Source: Muricauda sp. MAR_2010_75
GTDB lineage: Bacteria; Bacteroidota; Bacteroidia; Flavobacteriales; Flavobacteriaceae
Assembly: GCF_000745185.1 (NCBI RefSeq)
Contig: NZ_JQNJ01000001.1
Span: 767,501-831,500, forward strand
DNA length: 64,000 bases
Reading direction: 5' to 3'
The position numbers and the translations under genes are program-made. The notes beneath the pieces are model-generated. The model saw only the letters and a list, made by a program, of their open reading frames with translations, did not search any database and had not been told where the DNA came from. Of this stretch, positions 10,867 through 19,868 are shown piece by piece. How positions within the stretch are numbered: the first letter of the stretch is position 1; each line of letters begins with the position of its first letter.

Positions 10867-11370
10867 TTAAGAAGAACGTGCCTTGTTTGTTGAGGCAATT
10901 AAATCCATCTTCCAGAGATTGTTTACTTTTTTGTAAATCGAAACCCAAGCAAACTCGGTCGATTCTGTTGTGTCTTTTCCGTTCCCGTCTTTAAATCTAA
11001 TTACCACATTCTTTTTAACCGTAACATAGGCAACTGTAAAATCGTCAGAAAATTTTATAACAGGCTCTGTGATATCATCCCAAGATTCAAAATCAACAGC
11101 TGAGAAATAATCTGAAAACATGGCAATTCCCTCAGTCCTCGTTGGCTTATAAATTTCACCTGCGCTTATACTTGTAAAATCATCTGTCTGTAACCCCACC
11201 AATTCCTCCGCCATTTTATTCAAATGGTATTGTCTTTCCAAATGGTGCAATTCCAAAATCTTTCCCTTTTCTTCTTCCAGATTTATATCAGCATGATTTT
11301 TACAGGAAAAAAATTGAAACACAATGACTCCAATAGACAGCATGCTCCAAAATATACTTTTAACCCTCAT
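10867..11370 (-). CDS. lipoprotein, probable NTF2/SnoaL-like fold
   Basis: 167 residues from the ATG at 11370, whose N-terminus (MRVKSIFWSMLSIGVIVFQFFSC) is a lipoprotein signal with Cys23 as anchor. A longer frame to 11439 would place 23 polar residues before the signal and is rejected. The mature part (helices, then SDDFTVAYVTVKKNVVIRFK and FAWVSIYKKVNNLWKMDLIA) follows the alpha+beta cone pattern of SnoaL-like domains, ending in the usual W-K-x-D strand. Function is unknown. It lies downstream of lipB on the same strand with a 105-bp gap. Confidence 0.7.
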   Translation of the reverse strand: MRVKSIFWSMLSIGVIVFQFFSCKNHADINLEEEKGKILELHHLERQYHLNKMAEELVGLQTDDFTSISAGEIYKPTRTEGIAMFSDYFSAVDFESWDDITEPVIKFSDDFTVAYVTVKKNVVIRFKDGNGKDTTESTEFAWVSIYKKVNNLWKMDLIASTNKARSS

Positions 11371-11475
11371 TATGTTTGTGTTTGCGGTTAGGGTAAGATA
11401 CGATGTTTTAATAAATAGGTGCCAAACAAGCTTTTTCAATTAAAATTGCAGATGCAGTTGATTAATGCAAGAAAG

Positions 11476-12192
11476 CTACACCTCCGTCTTCTCCCGTACC
11501 ACCTCAGCTTCAAAAAGCACTTGAAAATGGTGAAGTAATTTCTCTTTCACCTCTTCCATATCGACTTGCTTTTTGCCCAATTCCACATTTAATGAGGTTA
11601 CGGCCTTGTCCTTGATGCCGCAGGGAATCATGAGGTCAAAGTAGCCCAAATCCGTATTTACGTTCAGGGCAAAACCGTGCATGGTCACCCAACGACTGGC
11701 GCGCACGCCCAAGGCGCATATTTTTCGGGCAAAGGGAGTGCCCACATCCAACCAAACGCCGGTTTCTCCTTCGGAGCGCTCCGCCTTTAGACCATATTCA
11801 GCCAAGGTGCGGATAATCATTTCTTCCAAAAAACGGAGGTATTTGTGGATATCGGTAAAGAAATTGTCCAAATCCAAAATGGGATAGCCTACTACCTGCC
11901 CTGGACCATGGTAGGTGATATCACCACCGCGGTTGATCTTGTAAAACGTGGCCCCTTTTTCCTGTAAGGCCTTTTCATCCACCAACAAATTAGAGATGTC
12001 GCCACTTTTCCCCAAGGTATAGACATGGGGGTGTTCCACAAACAAAAAATGATTGGGGGTTTCAAGACTGGTGTCTTCCCTCCTGTTCTTGATCTTGGCA
12101 CCCACAATGTTTTGGAACAAAAGCTCTTGGTAATCCCAAGTTTCCTTGTAGTCCTTAAAGCCTAAATCCTGTAGCCCTACCTTTTTGTTCAT
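11476..12192 (-). CDS. lipB: octanoyl-ACP:protein N-octanoyltransferase (lipoate biosynthesis)
   Basis: 238 residues. LipB moves octanoyl from acyl carrier protein to lipoyl domains of 2-oxoacid dehydrogenases and GcvH, the first step of lipoate synthesis, in the cytoplasm. Motifs: HPHVYTLGKSGD near 54, RGGDITYHGPGQ at 88-99, ARKICALGVRASRWVTMHGF near 155 with catalytic Lys157, and MIPCGI with catalytic Cys191, both present. The ATG at 12192 is preferred; a second in-frame ATG 15 nt upstream is possible. It is the third gene of a likely operon YqaE-lipoprotein-lipB with gaps of 6 and 32 nt. Confidence 0.96.
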   Translation of the reverse strand: MNKKVGLQDLGFKDYKETWDYQELLFQNIVGAKIKNRREDTSLETPNHFLFVEHPHVYTLGKSGDISNLLVDEKALQEKGATFYKINRGGDITYHGPGQVVGYPILDLDNFFTDIHKYLRFLEEMIIRTLAEYGLKAERSEGETGVWLDVGTPFARKICALGVRASRWVTMHGFALNVNTDLGYFDLMIPCGIKDKAVTSLNVELGKKQVDMEEVKEKLLHHFQVLFEAEVVREKTEV

Positions 12193-12224
12193 ACCACAAA
12201 GATACAAAGCCTACGGTTGGAAAA

Positions 12225-12965
12225 CTACTCTTCCAACTCCACCTCAATATCCAACATTTTGGGATCTTTCATCATCTCCAAAAAGGAAACTTCATAAATC
12301 AAGGTCTTGCCATCCGCACTAAAAGTCGCCTCTTGGGCCGTGGTGGATTTTACTTTTCTTGGAAAATGGTATTTAAGGGTGTAGGTGGACCCTGAAAGGA
12401 ACATTTCCGTTCCTTGAAGACTGTCTACATGCTGCTGGAACAATTCTGGATCAATGATCTTTGCCGTTCTTGAAAAAGTACTGTTGGCGAAGGCATAGGT
12501 AACCTCAGTGGACTGCTCGGACATGGGCATGGGCGTAGCTTGTTCCGGTTGGTTTTTGGGGCCCATTAAACTGGCATCCCTAAATGCATTGAAGGCATCA
12601 TTCACTTCACTTATATCTGTAAACTCACTGAACAGGTCAAATTTCATCACTTTTTCCGCGGGATTCATTACCATGTGCATGTTGAACGGTTCCAACTTCT
12701 TCAACTTCGCTTGTTCCTCAGGCGCAAGCTCGGCTATACTGTCATGTTTCTCCTCCAATAATTCCTTAAAAGAAATGATGGAATCAATAGGTTTCTCGTT
12801 TTCCTTCACCATTTGGTCCCCGGCCATTTCCATGAGTTCCGATCCATCAAAATTGATGGAGAGTTTTCCGGAACCATCTTCTTGTAAATGAATTTCTTCG
12901 GTAAAATTACAGGAATAGGTAACCACTGCCACTAGGGCAAGGGTTAAGATTTGGATTTTTTTCAT
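12225..12965 (-). CDS. lipoprotein of unknown function
   Basis: 246 residues. MKKIQILTLALVAVVTYSC is a lipoprotein signal with Cys19. The mature part opens with NFTEEIHLQEDGSGKLSINFDGSEL, a pattern common to Bacteroidota lipoproteins with an N-terminal beta-strand module, continues with helical acidic segments, and ends in beta strands (YTLKYHFPRKVKSTT, TLIYEVSFLEMM). I recognise no catalytic motif. It starts 6 nt after the YqaE-like gene and ends 32 nt before lipB. Confidence 0.75.
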   Translation of the reverse strand: MKKIQILTLALVAVVTYSCNFTEEIHLQEDGSGKLSINFDGSELMEMAGDQMVKENEKPIDSIISFKELLEEKHDSIAELAPEEQAKLKKLEPFNMHMVMNPAEKVMKFDLFSEFTDISEVNDAFNAFRDASLMGPKNQPEQATPMPMSEQSTEVTYAFANSTFSRTAKIIDPELFQQHVDSLQGTEMFLSGSTYTLKYHFPRKVKSTTAQEATFSADGKTLIYEVSFLEMMKDPKMLDIEVELEE

Positions 12966-12971
12966 ACTACT

Positions 12972-13127
12972 TTAGTTAGTGTTATTCAATATGACCAGTG
13001 CCCCGATAACCCCGGGCACCCATCCACAGAACGTTAAAAGTAATACAATAACAAAAGACCCGCAACCTTTTCCAATTACGGACAGCGGCGGAAAAAATAT
13101 GGCCAGCAAAACTCTCCAGAAACTCAT
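12972..13127 (-). CDS. YqaE/Pmp3 family small membrane protein
   Basis: A 51-residue gene. The reading frame starts at the ATG 13127-13125 and ends at TAA 12974-12972. It encodes two membrane segments separated by a glycine-rich turn: LLAIFFPPLSVIGKG, then FVIVLLLTFCGWVPGVIGAL. The FFPPL(S/A)V, L-N/T-x-C/G-W-x-P-G and IHALW-like endings are the signature of the YqaE/Pmp3 (UPF0057) family, small inner-membrane proteins tied to membrane potential and stress. It is the first gene of the probable operon with the lipoprotein (6-nt gap) and lipB. Confidence 0.88.
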   Translation of the reverse strand: MSFWRVLLAIFFPPLSVIGKGCGSFVIVLLLTFCGWVPGVIGALVILNNTN

Positions 13128-13218
13128 GGTTCAAATTTTGATTGATGATACTTATTAGTACCTTACTCGAAGATTTTGTTACACCAGGCCCGTATTTTCC
13201 TTACTAAATGATTTATTA

Positions 13219-14268
13219 ATGCGGTTTTTTGTCCTTATTTCTTTTTTCCTGACCAGCTCTGTGCTAATCGCGCAATATCATTTTTCGGGCGAGGTGTCCC
13301 AAACCAATGCTGGAAACATCATTTATCTTTCTTTGGTGGAAGACTACCGAAAATCATCACGGATTTATCTGGATCAGATTGTGAAGAAGGCCCAAGTGGA
13401 TTCGTTGGGCCATTTTCAGTTTGAGGGAAACAATCTCCCTCTAAAAAACCGAATTTACCGCATTCATTTGGATGGCTGTTCAGATTCTTCGGAAGCCAAT
13501 CATTTTCTGGGACAGTGCAACAACAGCAAGAGTGTTTTGTTCATTGCCAACAATCAGGATACGGTTCAATTTCCAACCTCGTTTGAAGATCAATCCCTTT
13601 GCTCCATTATCTCCACCAATCCAAAATCGGCAGAGCTGTTGCAAGTGGAATTCCTAAAAGACGAAATGGCGTACGATTTTATGGAATATCCCAGTGAGGC
13701 CAGTAGAAAACTCAATTCCAAAAAATGGTTTACCGTCTTACAGGATTTTGGAAAAACCTCCGAAGAGCCCCTGGTTGAGCTTTTTATCTACGATTTTCTA
13801 TCGGACAAAGGGAATGAAACCTACGCATATTACCTCAAGAATTTGTCTGCAAATCCTTATTATGAAAATCTATTGACTCGTTTGCAAAGTACATATCCCG
13901 AAGCTGGCTTCACTCAACAATATACTGCCGAAATTGCTACAGATAAAGAACTTGCCACGTTCAACACTCCAAAAACCTGGTACTTAAAATACCTTCTTCA
14001 AGTGGCCCTTATCCTTTCTCTGCTGGCCAATGTATATCTGCTCTCTATGCAAAAATTAAATGTCAAGATAAAAGCAAGATCGTTGCGAAATAAACTCACA
14101 CCACAAGAACAAAAAATTGTGAACCGTATCCTTCAGGAAAAGAGCAATAAAGAGATTGCCGCAGAACTTTTTGTGAGCCTGAGTACGGTCAAGACCCACA
14201 TTAACAATCTCTATAAAAAACTGGAGGTTTCCTCTCGGGAGGAAATTGTGTATCTCTTCAAAAAATAA
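13219..14268 (+). CDS. membrane-tethered LuxR-type transcriptional regulator
   Basis: 349 residues. The signal peptide (MRFFVLISFFLTSSVLIAQ) precedes an extracytoplasmic sensor region of about 230 residues. One TM segment follows near 255-278 (LKYLLQVALILSLLANVYLL), then a short linker and a C-terminal LuxR/GerE helix-turn-helix (residues 293-349: LTPQEQKIVNRILQEKSNKEIA, AELFVSLSTVKTHINNLYKKL). The topology implies envelope sensing coupled directly to DNA binding, without a phosphorelay. The sensor carries two close cysteines (DGCSDSSEANHFLGQCNNS). It diverges from the YqaE operon. The downstream thioredoxin-fold gene begins 100 nt later. Confidence 0.85.
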   Translation: MRFFVLISFFLTSSVLIAQYHFSGEVSQTNAGNIIYLSLVEDYRKSSRIYLDQIVKKAQVDSLGHFQFEGNNLPLKNRIYRIHLDGCSDSSEANHFLGQCNNSKSVLFIANNQDTVQFPTSFEDQSLCSIISTNPKSAELLQVEFLKDEMAYDFMEYPSEASRKLNSKKWFTVLQDFGKTSEEPLVELFIYDFLSDKGNETYAYYLKNLSANPYYENLLTRLQSTYPEAGFTQQYTAEIATDKELATFNTPKTWYLKYLLQVALILSLLANVYLLSMQKLNVKIKARSLRNKLTPQEQKIVNRILQEKSNKEIAAELFVSLSTVKTHINNLYKKLEVSSREEIVYLFKK

Positions 14269-14367
14269 AAATCAACCTGGGGTCTAGTCCCCATTTCCAT
14301 CCCAACAAAGCCCTTCCGAGCTCTGTTTTTAATGAATTTTCGAACCAAATCTTTAAATCGAAAAATC

Positions 14368-14910
14368 ATGAAACACCTATTTACAAGCCTACTGATGCTA
14401 TATACAACACTTGTCTTTTCACAGGAATTCAACAAGGAAATTGTACAGGATGATGGTAGAAAATTTATGGTGGGGAAAATCAATTTGGAAGGCCTCCACA
14501 CCCAACCCTACCAACAGTGGTTCCATGAAGGTATGAAAAGCTACTCCGTAGATGAAGCCTTGGTGGAGCTCTTCAAAAAAGACTTGGCACAATACCACAT
14601 TAAACTTTTTTTGGGCACGTGGTGTGGCGACAGTAAACGGGAAACACCCCGTTTCATCAAAATTCTGGAGGCCGCCCATTTTCCGATGGAACAATTGGAA
14701 ATCATCGCTTTGGACCTCAGAAAAGAACACTATAAAAAAAGTCCGACCGGAGAAGAAAAAGGGCTCAACATCATAAAAGTACCCACAATGATTTTCTTTA
14801 AAAATGGGATAGAAATCAACCGGATTGTGGAAAGACCCGTTGAATCGTTGGAAGAAGATATCGCCCAAATTGTTCAAAACAGGCCCTACATTCCCAATTA
14901 TGCACAATAA
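14368..14910 (+). CDS. secreted thioredoxin-fold protein with incomplete CxxC
   Basis: 180 residues from the ATG at 14368, which begins a clean signal peptide (MKHLFTSLLMLYTTLVFSQ). The fold is shown by FLGTWCGDSKRETPRF in place of the usual WCGPC motif, and by the cis-proline loop KVPTMIFFKNG followed by IVERP. The second active-site cysteine is replaced by Ser (CGDS), so classic disulfide exchange is unlikely; a monothiol or non-redox role is possible. Related single-Cys proteins are common in Bacteroidota. It ends 64 nt before lysS, with a terminator between. Confidence 0.85.
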   Translation: MKHLFTSLLMLYTTLVFSQEFNKEIVQDDGRKFMVGKINLEGLHTQPYQQWFHEGMKSYSVDEALVELFKKDLAQYHIKLFLGTWCGDSKRETPRFIKILEAAHFPMEQLEIIALDLRKEHYKKSPTGEEKGLNIIKVPTMIFFKNGIEINRIVERPVESLEEDIAQIVQNRPYIPNYAQ

Positions 14911-14928
14911 GCACGGCTAAGGAATGGA

Positions 14929-14968
14929 ATTAAAGCGCAAAAGTGTAATTTTGCGCTTTAATTTTTTA
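14929..14968 (+). terminator. perfect 14-bp hairpin terminator with nested lysS -7 box
   Basis: Arms at 14929-14942 and 14949-14962 are perfect complements (ATTAAAGCGCAAAA and TTTTGCGCTTTAAT) with a 6-nt loop and a following T-run TTTTTATA. The loop and right arm also contain TAATTTTG (14946-14953), a perfect TAnnTTTG -7 box. Transcription started there begins past the stem and reaches the lysS ATG at 14975. No clear TTG lies at the -33 position. Confidence 0.75.
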
Positions 14969-14974
14969 TAGGCT

Positions 14975-16666
14975 ATGCAACTATCGGAACAGGAAATCGT
15001 TCGAAGGGAAAAATTGACCAAACTCAGGGAAATGGGAATCAACCCCTATCCCGCTGCATTGTATCCAGTAAATGCCACATCTAAGAGCATCAAGAACAAT
15101 TTTGAGGAAGGCAAGAAGGTAGTGATTTCCGGTAGATTGATGTCCCGAAGAATTCAGGGAAAAGCTTCTTTTGCCGAGTTGCAGGACAGCGAAGGGCGTA
15201 TCCAAGTATATTTTAATCGCGATGAAATCTGTCCCGGTGAGGACAAGACCCTATACAACGATGTCTACAAGAAGTTGTTGGACATTGGAGACATTATTGG
15301 CGTTGAGGGCGAACTCTTCAAGACCCAGGTAGGCGAAAAGACCGTGATGGTGAAAAACTTTTCGCTTTTGAGCAAAAGTTTAAGACCATTGCCGCTACCA
15401 AAAGTAGATGACGAAGGAAAAGTGTACGATGCCTTTAACGACCCAGAATTGCGTTACCGCCAACGGTATGTGGATTTGGTGGTGAACCCTCAGGTAAAAG
15501 ATACCTTTATCAAGCGAACAAAAATCACCAATAGTATCCGTGAGTTCTATAATGAACGTGGGTATTTAGAGGTGGAAACCCCAATTTTGCAACCCATCCC
15601 CGGAGGGGCAGCGGCACGTCCTTTTTTAACGCACCACAATGCATTGAACGTTCCCTTGTATTTGCGGATTGCCAACGAATTGTACTTAAAACGATTGATC
15701 GTTGGTGGTTTTGATGGGGTATATGAATTCTCCAAAGATTTCCGTAACGAAGGAATGGACCGTACCCATAATCCGGAATTTACCGTAATGGAATTGTATG
15801 TGGCCTATAAAGACTACAATTGGATGATGGAAACCACCGAAAAATTGTTGGAGAAAGTAGCCATTGATGCTACGGGCAGCACAAAAGTAAAGGTGGGCAA
15901 CCACGAAATTGAGTTCAAGGCACCTTACCCAAGGGTTCCCATTTTGGAAGCCATCAAGATCCATACAGGGTATGATGTATCTGAAATGGATGAAGAACAA
16001 CTAAGGGAAACGGCCCAAAAGCTGAACATTGAAGTGGATGAGACCATGGGTGTAGGTAAATTGATCGATGAGATTTTTGGTGAAAAATGTGAACATCACT
16101 ACATCCAACCCACGTTTATTACGGATTATCCGAAGGAAATGAGTCCGTTGACCAAAGAACATCGTTCCAACCCAAAGCTTACGGAACGTTTTGAGTTGAT
16201 GGTGAACGGAAAGGAGCTTGCCAATGCTTACTCTGAGTTGAACGACCCTATTGATCAACGCGAACGTTTTGAGGAACAATTAAAACTCTCCGAAAAAGGA
16301 GATGACGAGGCTATGTTCATTGATCAAGATTTTTTACGTGCCTTGGAATATGGAATGCCGCCAACATCTGGCATCGGAATTGGTATAGATCGATTGGTGA
16401 TGTTGATGACCAATAATTCTTCCATACAAGAGGTACTGTTCTTCCCGCAAATGCGCCCAGAAAAGAAAAAAGTTGACCTTTCCGAAGAAGAAAAAATTAT
16501 CATGGACATCTTAAAACCCGTTGGTGAAATGCCTTTGGCCGACCTTAAGGAAAAGGCGGGCCTTAGCGGCAAAAAATGGGATAAGAGTACCAAAAGCCTT
16601 TCCAAGCATGGACTCTTAAAAGTGGAAAAAACAGAAGATTCCCTCTTGGCCAAATACACAGGTTAA
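14975..16666 (+). CDS. lysS: lysyl-tRNA synthetase, class II
   Basis: 563 residues, cytoplasmic, charges tRNA-Lys. The N-terminal OB-fold anticodon-binding domain occupies about 40-150 ([20 protein letters not shown]). The class II core follows, with motif 2 [15 protein letters not shown] near 260 and motif 3 [13 protein letters not shown] near 470. About 65 residues extend past the usual end ([16 protein letters not shown] to the end); they form a small helical, winged-helix-like extension that I recall from other Bacteroidota LysS proteins. The start is set by the nearby -7 box and by alignment of [14 protein letters not shown] with family N-termini. Confidence 0.97.
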   Translation: MQLSEQEIVRREKLTKLREMGINPYPAALYPVNATSKSIKNNFEEGKKVVISGRLMSRRIQGKASFAELQDSEGRIQVYFNRDEICPGEDKTLYNDVYKKLLDIGDIIGVEGELFKTQVGEKTVMVKNFSLLSKSLRPLPLPKVDDEGKVYDAFNDPELRYRQRYVDLVVNPQVKDTFIKRTKITNSIREFYNERGYLEVETPILQPIPGGAAARPFLTHHNALNVPLYLRIANELYLKRLIVGGFDGVYEFSKDFRNEGMDRTHNPEFTVMELYVAYKDYNWMMETTEKLLEKVAIDATGSTKVKVGNHEIEFKAPYPRVPILEAIKIHTGYDVSEMDEEQLRETAQKLNIEVDETMGVGKLIDEIFGEKCEHHYIQPTFITDYPKEMSPLTKEHRSNPKLTERFELMVNGKELANAYSELNDPIDQRERFEEQLKLSEKGDDEAMFIDQDFLRALEYGMPPTSGIGIGIDRLVMLMTNNSSIQEVLFFPQMRPEKKKVDLSEEEKIIMDILKPVGEMPLADLKEKAGLSGKKWDKSTKSLSKHGLLKVEKTEDSLLAKYTG

Positions 16667-16696
16667 GACTGGTCTATTTTCGTTAAAATAAATACA

Positions 16697-16731
16697 GACC
16701 CCTGTTTCTCAAATAAAAAGCAGGGGTTTTT
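16697..16731 (+). terminator. lysS terminator
   Basis: GACCCCTG and CAGGGGTT pair across a 16-nt loop, followed by TTTTTAG. It lies 31 nt after the lysS stop. Confidence 0.8.
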
Positions 16732-16826
16732 AGTTGCAAAAAAAGCCCTATATTGCCCCAATCTCCTTTCTATTTAAAGGAGGTTTCCAGCAGCATACCC
16801 CCTTAATCTTACTTAAACCTATTTAT

Positions 16827-19775
16827 ATGAAAAGAATGAAACTAACATTCCTTTTCGTGCTGTTGGTATGCTTTGCTGCCGTGGCACAAGAGGTAACTGG
16901 AACAGTTTATGATGACCAAAATGTGCCGTTGCCTGGAGCATCGGTCTTGGTGAAAGGAACCACAACGGGTGTCATCACCGATTTTGATGGCAATTACACC
17001 ATTGAAGCAAATGTTGGTGACATTTTAGTATTTTCCTATGTCGGATTTAATTCCCAAGAAGCCACCGTTACCGGAAACACCTTGAACATCACCCTTCAAT
17101 CTGGGCTTGCGCTGGAGAATGTAGTGGTTGTTGGTTCCAGAAATGCCAATAGGACGGCCACGGACACTCCCGTACCCGTTGATGTGCTGGATGTAACGGA
17201 ATTGACACAATCTGCACCTCAGGTCACCGTAACTGAAATCTTGAACTATGCGGCCCCCTCATTCACCTCTAATCCGCAGACCATTTCTGATGGTACCGAC
17301 CATATTGCCCCGGCATCATTACGTGGTTTGGGGCCCGATCAAGTTTTGGTGCTCATCAATGGAAAAAGGAGACACAAAACTGGATTGGTCAACGTAAACG
17401 GGACTTTTGGACGAGGTAGCGTGGGGACCGATATGACCACCATTCCATCCAACTCCATTTCCCGAATTGAAATTTTAAGGGATGGTGCTGCTGCTCAATA
17501 TGGTTCTGATGCCATTGCCGGAGTCATTAACATTGTCCTGAAAAAGAGCGTGAACGAACTTCAGGTGGACATCAATACCGGAGCCAATTTTACCAGCGAG
17601 CACAGTCCCGCCAAAAAAATAGATGGCGAAAAAGTGAGTTTGGGCTTAAACTATGGTTTGCCCATAGGTCAGGATGGTGGATATGTCAACTTTACCGGGA
17701 ATTTCAACTTCCGAGGATGGACCAACCGAATGCAAGAATGGGAAGGAAGTATTTTTCATGCTGCCAATGCCATTGAACGAGTAGCAGATGCTGCAGGCTA
17801 CGACATATCACAACTTTTGGATAGCGATATTTCCGATGTGCAACAATTTGCATCACAAGTAGATCATTTTGCTCAAGAGGTAAAAGATGCCATAAACAAT
17901 GCCACTACGTTTGAAGAAATTTTCGGAATAAACGATGGTGCTAATTCTCAAGCTGGGATTTTATCAACATTGACCTTTGACGATGATAATATAGTAAACG
18001 GTATCGCCGGTGATGATGTTACGCCACAAGAACTATTGGCCAGGGGATTGCAACGAAGCGACTTCAACATGCGTGTGGGTCAATCTGAGTTGAGAGGCGC
18101 CCAATTCTTTGCCAACCTTTCCATTCCGTTGGATGAAAATCTGGAACTGTATGGGTTTGGGGGACTGAGCTTTAAAAATGGAAATGCGGCTGGATTCTAC
18201 CGTTTGCCCAATCAATCCAGAAGTTATACGCCAGCCTATCTTAATGGATTTTTACCGGAAATCAACTCCAATATTACCGATAAATCTGCTGCATTTGGCA
18301 TTAGGGGAATGCTTGGAGATTGGAATATGGATTTCAGTAATTCCTATGGAAAAAATGAATTTCTGTATCGAGTTACCAACTCCAACAATGCTTCCTTGGT
18401 CAATTCCACACCTTTTGAAGCCGATTCTGGTGGATTCAACTATAGTGAAAACACGACCAATTTTGATATGAATCGCTTTTTTGAAGACACTATGGCCGGG
18501 CTCAACATTGCCTTTGGTGCAGAATATAGGGTGGAAAACTACGCTATTGTAGCGGGGGAAGAAGTTTCGTATACACAGTACAACACCTTGGGAAACCCGC
18601 ATGATCCCACTGATGTGAGTTCTATTGTTCCCACCGACTATTATGGTAATTCAAGACCAGGTGGAATCCAAGTGTTTCCTGGTTTTAAACCCGACAATGA
18701 AGTGGATGCCTTCAGAAATACCATAGCTGGTTATTTTGATGTTGAAGCCGATTTCACCGAATCCATATTGTTAAGTGGGGCCGTTCGGTATGAGAATTTC
18801 TCCGATTTTGGAGGAACCTTGAACTTTAAATTGGCCACCCGTTTAAAAATTTCCGAAAATTTTAATCTTCGTGGTGGTGGACAAACTGGGTTTAGGGCAC
18901 CTTCCCTGCATCAAATCCATTACAGTTCCACTTCCACGCTGTTTGTGGATGGAATTCCCAATGAGGTTGGTATTTTCCCGAACACTTCCAGAGTGGCTAG
19001 ACTATTGGGCATTGAGCCTCTAAAAGAAGAAACTTCTATTGGCGCTACAGCCGGGTTTACAGCAAGAGTGCCCAACGCCAACCTTAAATTTACCCTGGAT
19101 GGCTATCTTATCAACATAGATGACCGAGTGATTCTTACTGGTCAGTTTGACGACAATGGGAATCCTGAGTTGGCCAATTTGTTCCAACAAGCCAGCGCCA
19201 CTCAAGCAGCTTTCTTTGCCAACTCTGTGGACACACAAACTAAAGGTTTGGATTTTGTGGTGGACCACAAGGCCCATATTTCAGACAAGGTTTCTTTGAC
19301 CAACACCTTGGCCTTTACCTTTTCGGAAACAAGCGTAGAGGAAGTTAAAGTACCCCAAGCCATAGCCAATGCAGGACTAAGTGATACGTATTTTGATCCT
19401 ACGAGTAGAATCTATTTGGAATCTGCCGTCCCCACAACCAAAGGAAATCTTTCACACAATGTAAAAATTGGCGAGCATTTGAACTTTTTTGTACGAAACG
19501 GCTATTTTGGTGAAGTGAGGGAAGCTACCAATGAAGATGACCCTACCATTGATTATACCTTCGGTGCAAAAGTGATCACAGATTTTACGGTAGGCTATAG
19601 CTTTACGGACAATGTTACCCTAACCATTGGTGCCAACAATCTTTTGGATGTGTATCCTGATAAGAACGATCCTGCTTTTAGATCAGATGGTCGATTTATC
19701 TATTCCAGAAGATCGGTTCAATTTGGCCAGAATGGTCGTTATGTTTTTGGTAGATTAACATTTAAGATAAAATAA
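16827..19775 (+). CDS. TonB-dependent receptor
   Basis: 982 residues. The ATG at 16827 starts MKRMKLTFLFVLLVCFAAVAQ, a signal peptide (MKLT at 16836 is an alternative). A carboxypeptidase-regulatory-like domain spans about 22-100 (TGTVYDDQNVPLPGASVLVKG), then the plug with VVVGSRNANRTATDTPVPVD and ILRDGAAAQYGSDAIAGVIN (residues 105-250), then a large 22-strand-type barrel ending in GRLTFKIK. It takes up an unidentified large substrate across the outer membrane with energy from TonB. No SusD-like partner follows, so it is not a classical SusCD locus; the next gene is an SLC13 carrier 93 nt downstream. Confidence 0.92.
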   Translation: MKRMKLTFLFVLLVCFAAVAQEVTGTVYDDQNVPLPGASVLVKGTTTGVITDFDGNYTIEANVGDILVFSYVGFNSQEATVTGNTLNITLQSGLALENVVVVGSRNANRTATDTPVPVDVLDVTELTQSAPQVTVTEILNYAAPSFTSNPQTISDGTDHIAPASLRGLGPDQVLVLINGKRRHKTGLVNVNGTFGRGSVGTDMTTIPSNSISRIEILRDGAAAQYGSDAIAGVINIVLKKSVNELQVDINTGANFTSEHSPAKKIDGEKVSLGLNYGLPIGQDGGYVNFTGNFNFRGWTNRMQEWEGSIFHAANAIERVADAAGYDISQLLDSDISDVQQFASQVDHFAQEVKDAINNATTFEEIFGINDGANSQAGILSTLTFDDDNIVNGIAGDDVTPQELLARGLQRSDFNMRVGQSELRGAQFFANLSIPLDENLELYGFGGLSFKNGNAAGFYRLPNQSRSYTPAYLNGFLPEINSNITDKSAAFGIRGMLGDWNMDFSNSYGKNEFLYRVTNSNNASLVNSTPFEADSGGFNYSENTTNFDMNRFFEDTMAGLNIAFGAEYRVENYAIVAGEEVSYTQYNTLGNPHDPTDVSSIVPTDYYGNSRPGGIQVFPGFKPDNEVDAFRNTIAGYFDVEADFTESILLSGAVRYENFSDFGGTLNFKLATRLKISENFNLRGGGQTGFRAPSLHQIHYSSTSTLFVDGIPNEVGIFPNTSRVARLLGIEPLKEETSIGATAGFTARVPNANLKFTLDGYLINIDDRVILTGQFDDNGNPELANLFQQASATQAAFFANSVDTQTKGLDFVVDHKAHISDKVSLTNTLAFTFSETSVEEVKVPQAIANAGLSDTYFDPTSRIYLESAVPTTKGNLSHNVKIGEHLNFFVRNGYFGEVREATNEDDPTIDYTFGAKVITDFTVGYSFTDNVTLTIGANNLLDVYPDKNDPAFRSDGRFIYSRRSVQFGQNGRYVFGRLTFKIK

Positions 19776-19802
19776 TCTACCGTTTTCTTGATTATTTGAT
19801 GG

Positions 19803-19834
19803 TGAAGCCCCGGCATGGGGCTTCATTATTTTTG
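19803..19834 (+). terminator. terminator after TonB receptor
   Basis: TGAAGCCCC and GGGGCTTCA form a 9-bp perfect stem with loop GGCAT, followed by TTATTTTTG. Confidence 0.82.
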
Positions 19835-19868
19835 TTATTTCACAAAAAAGCATAGCTTAGAAACCCAA

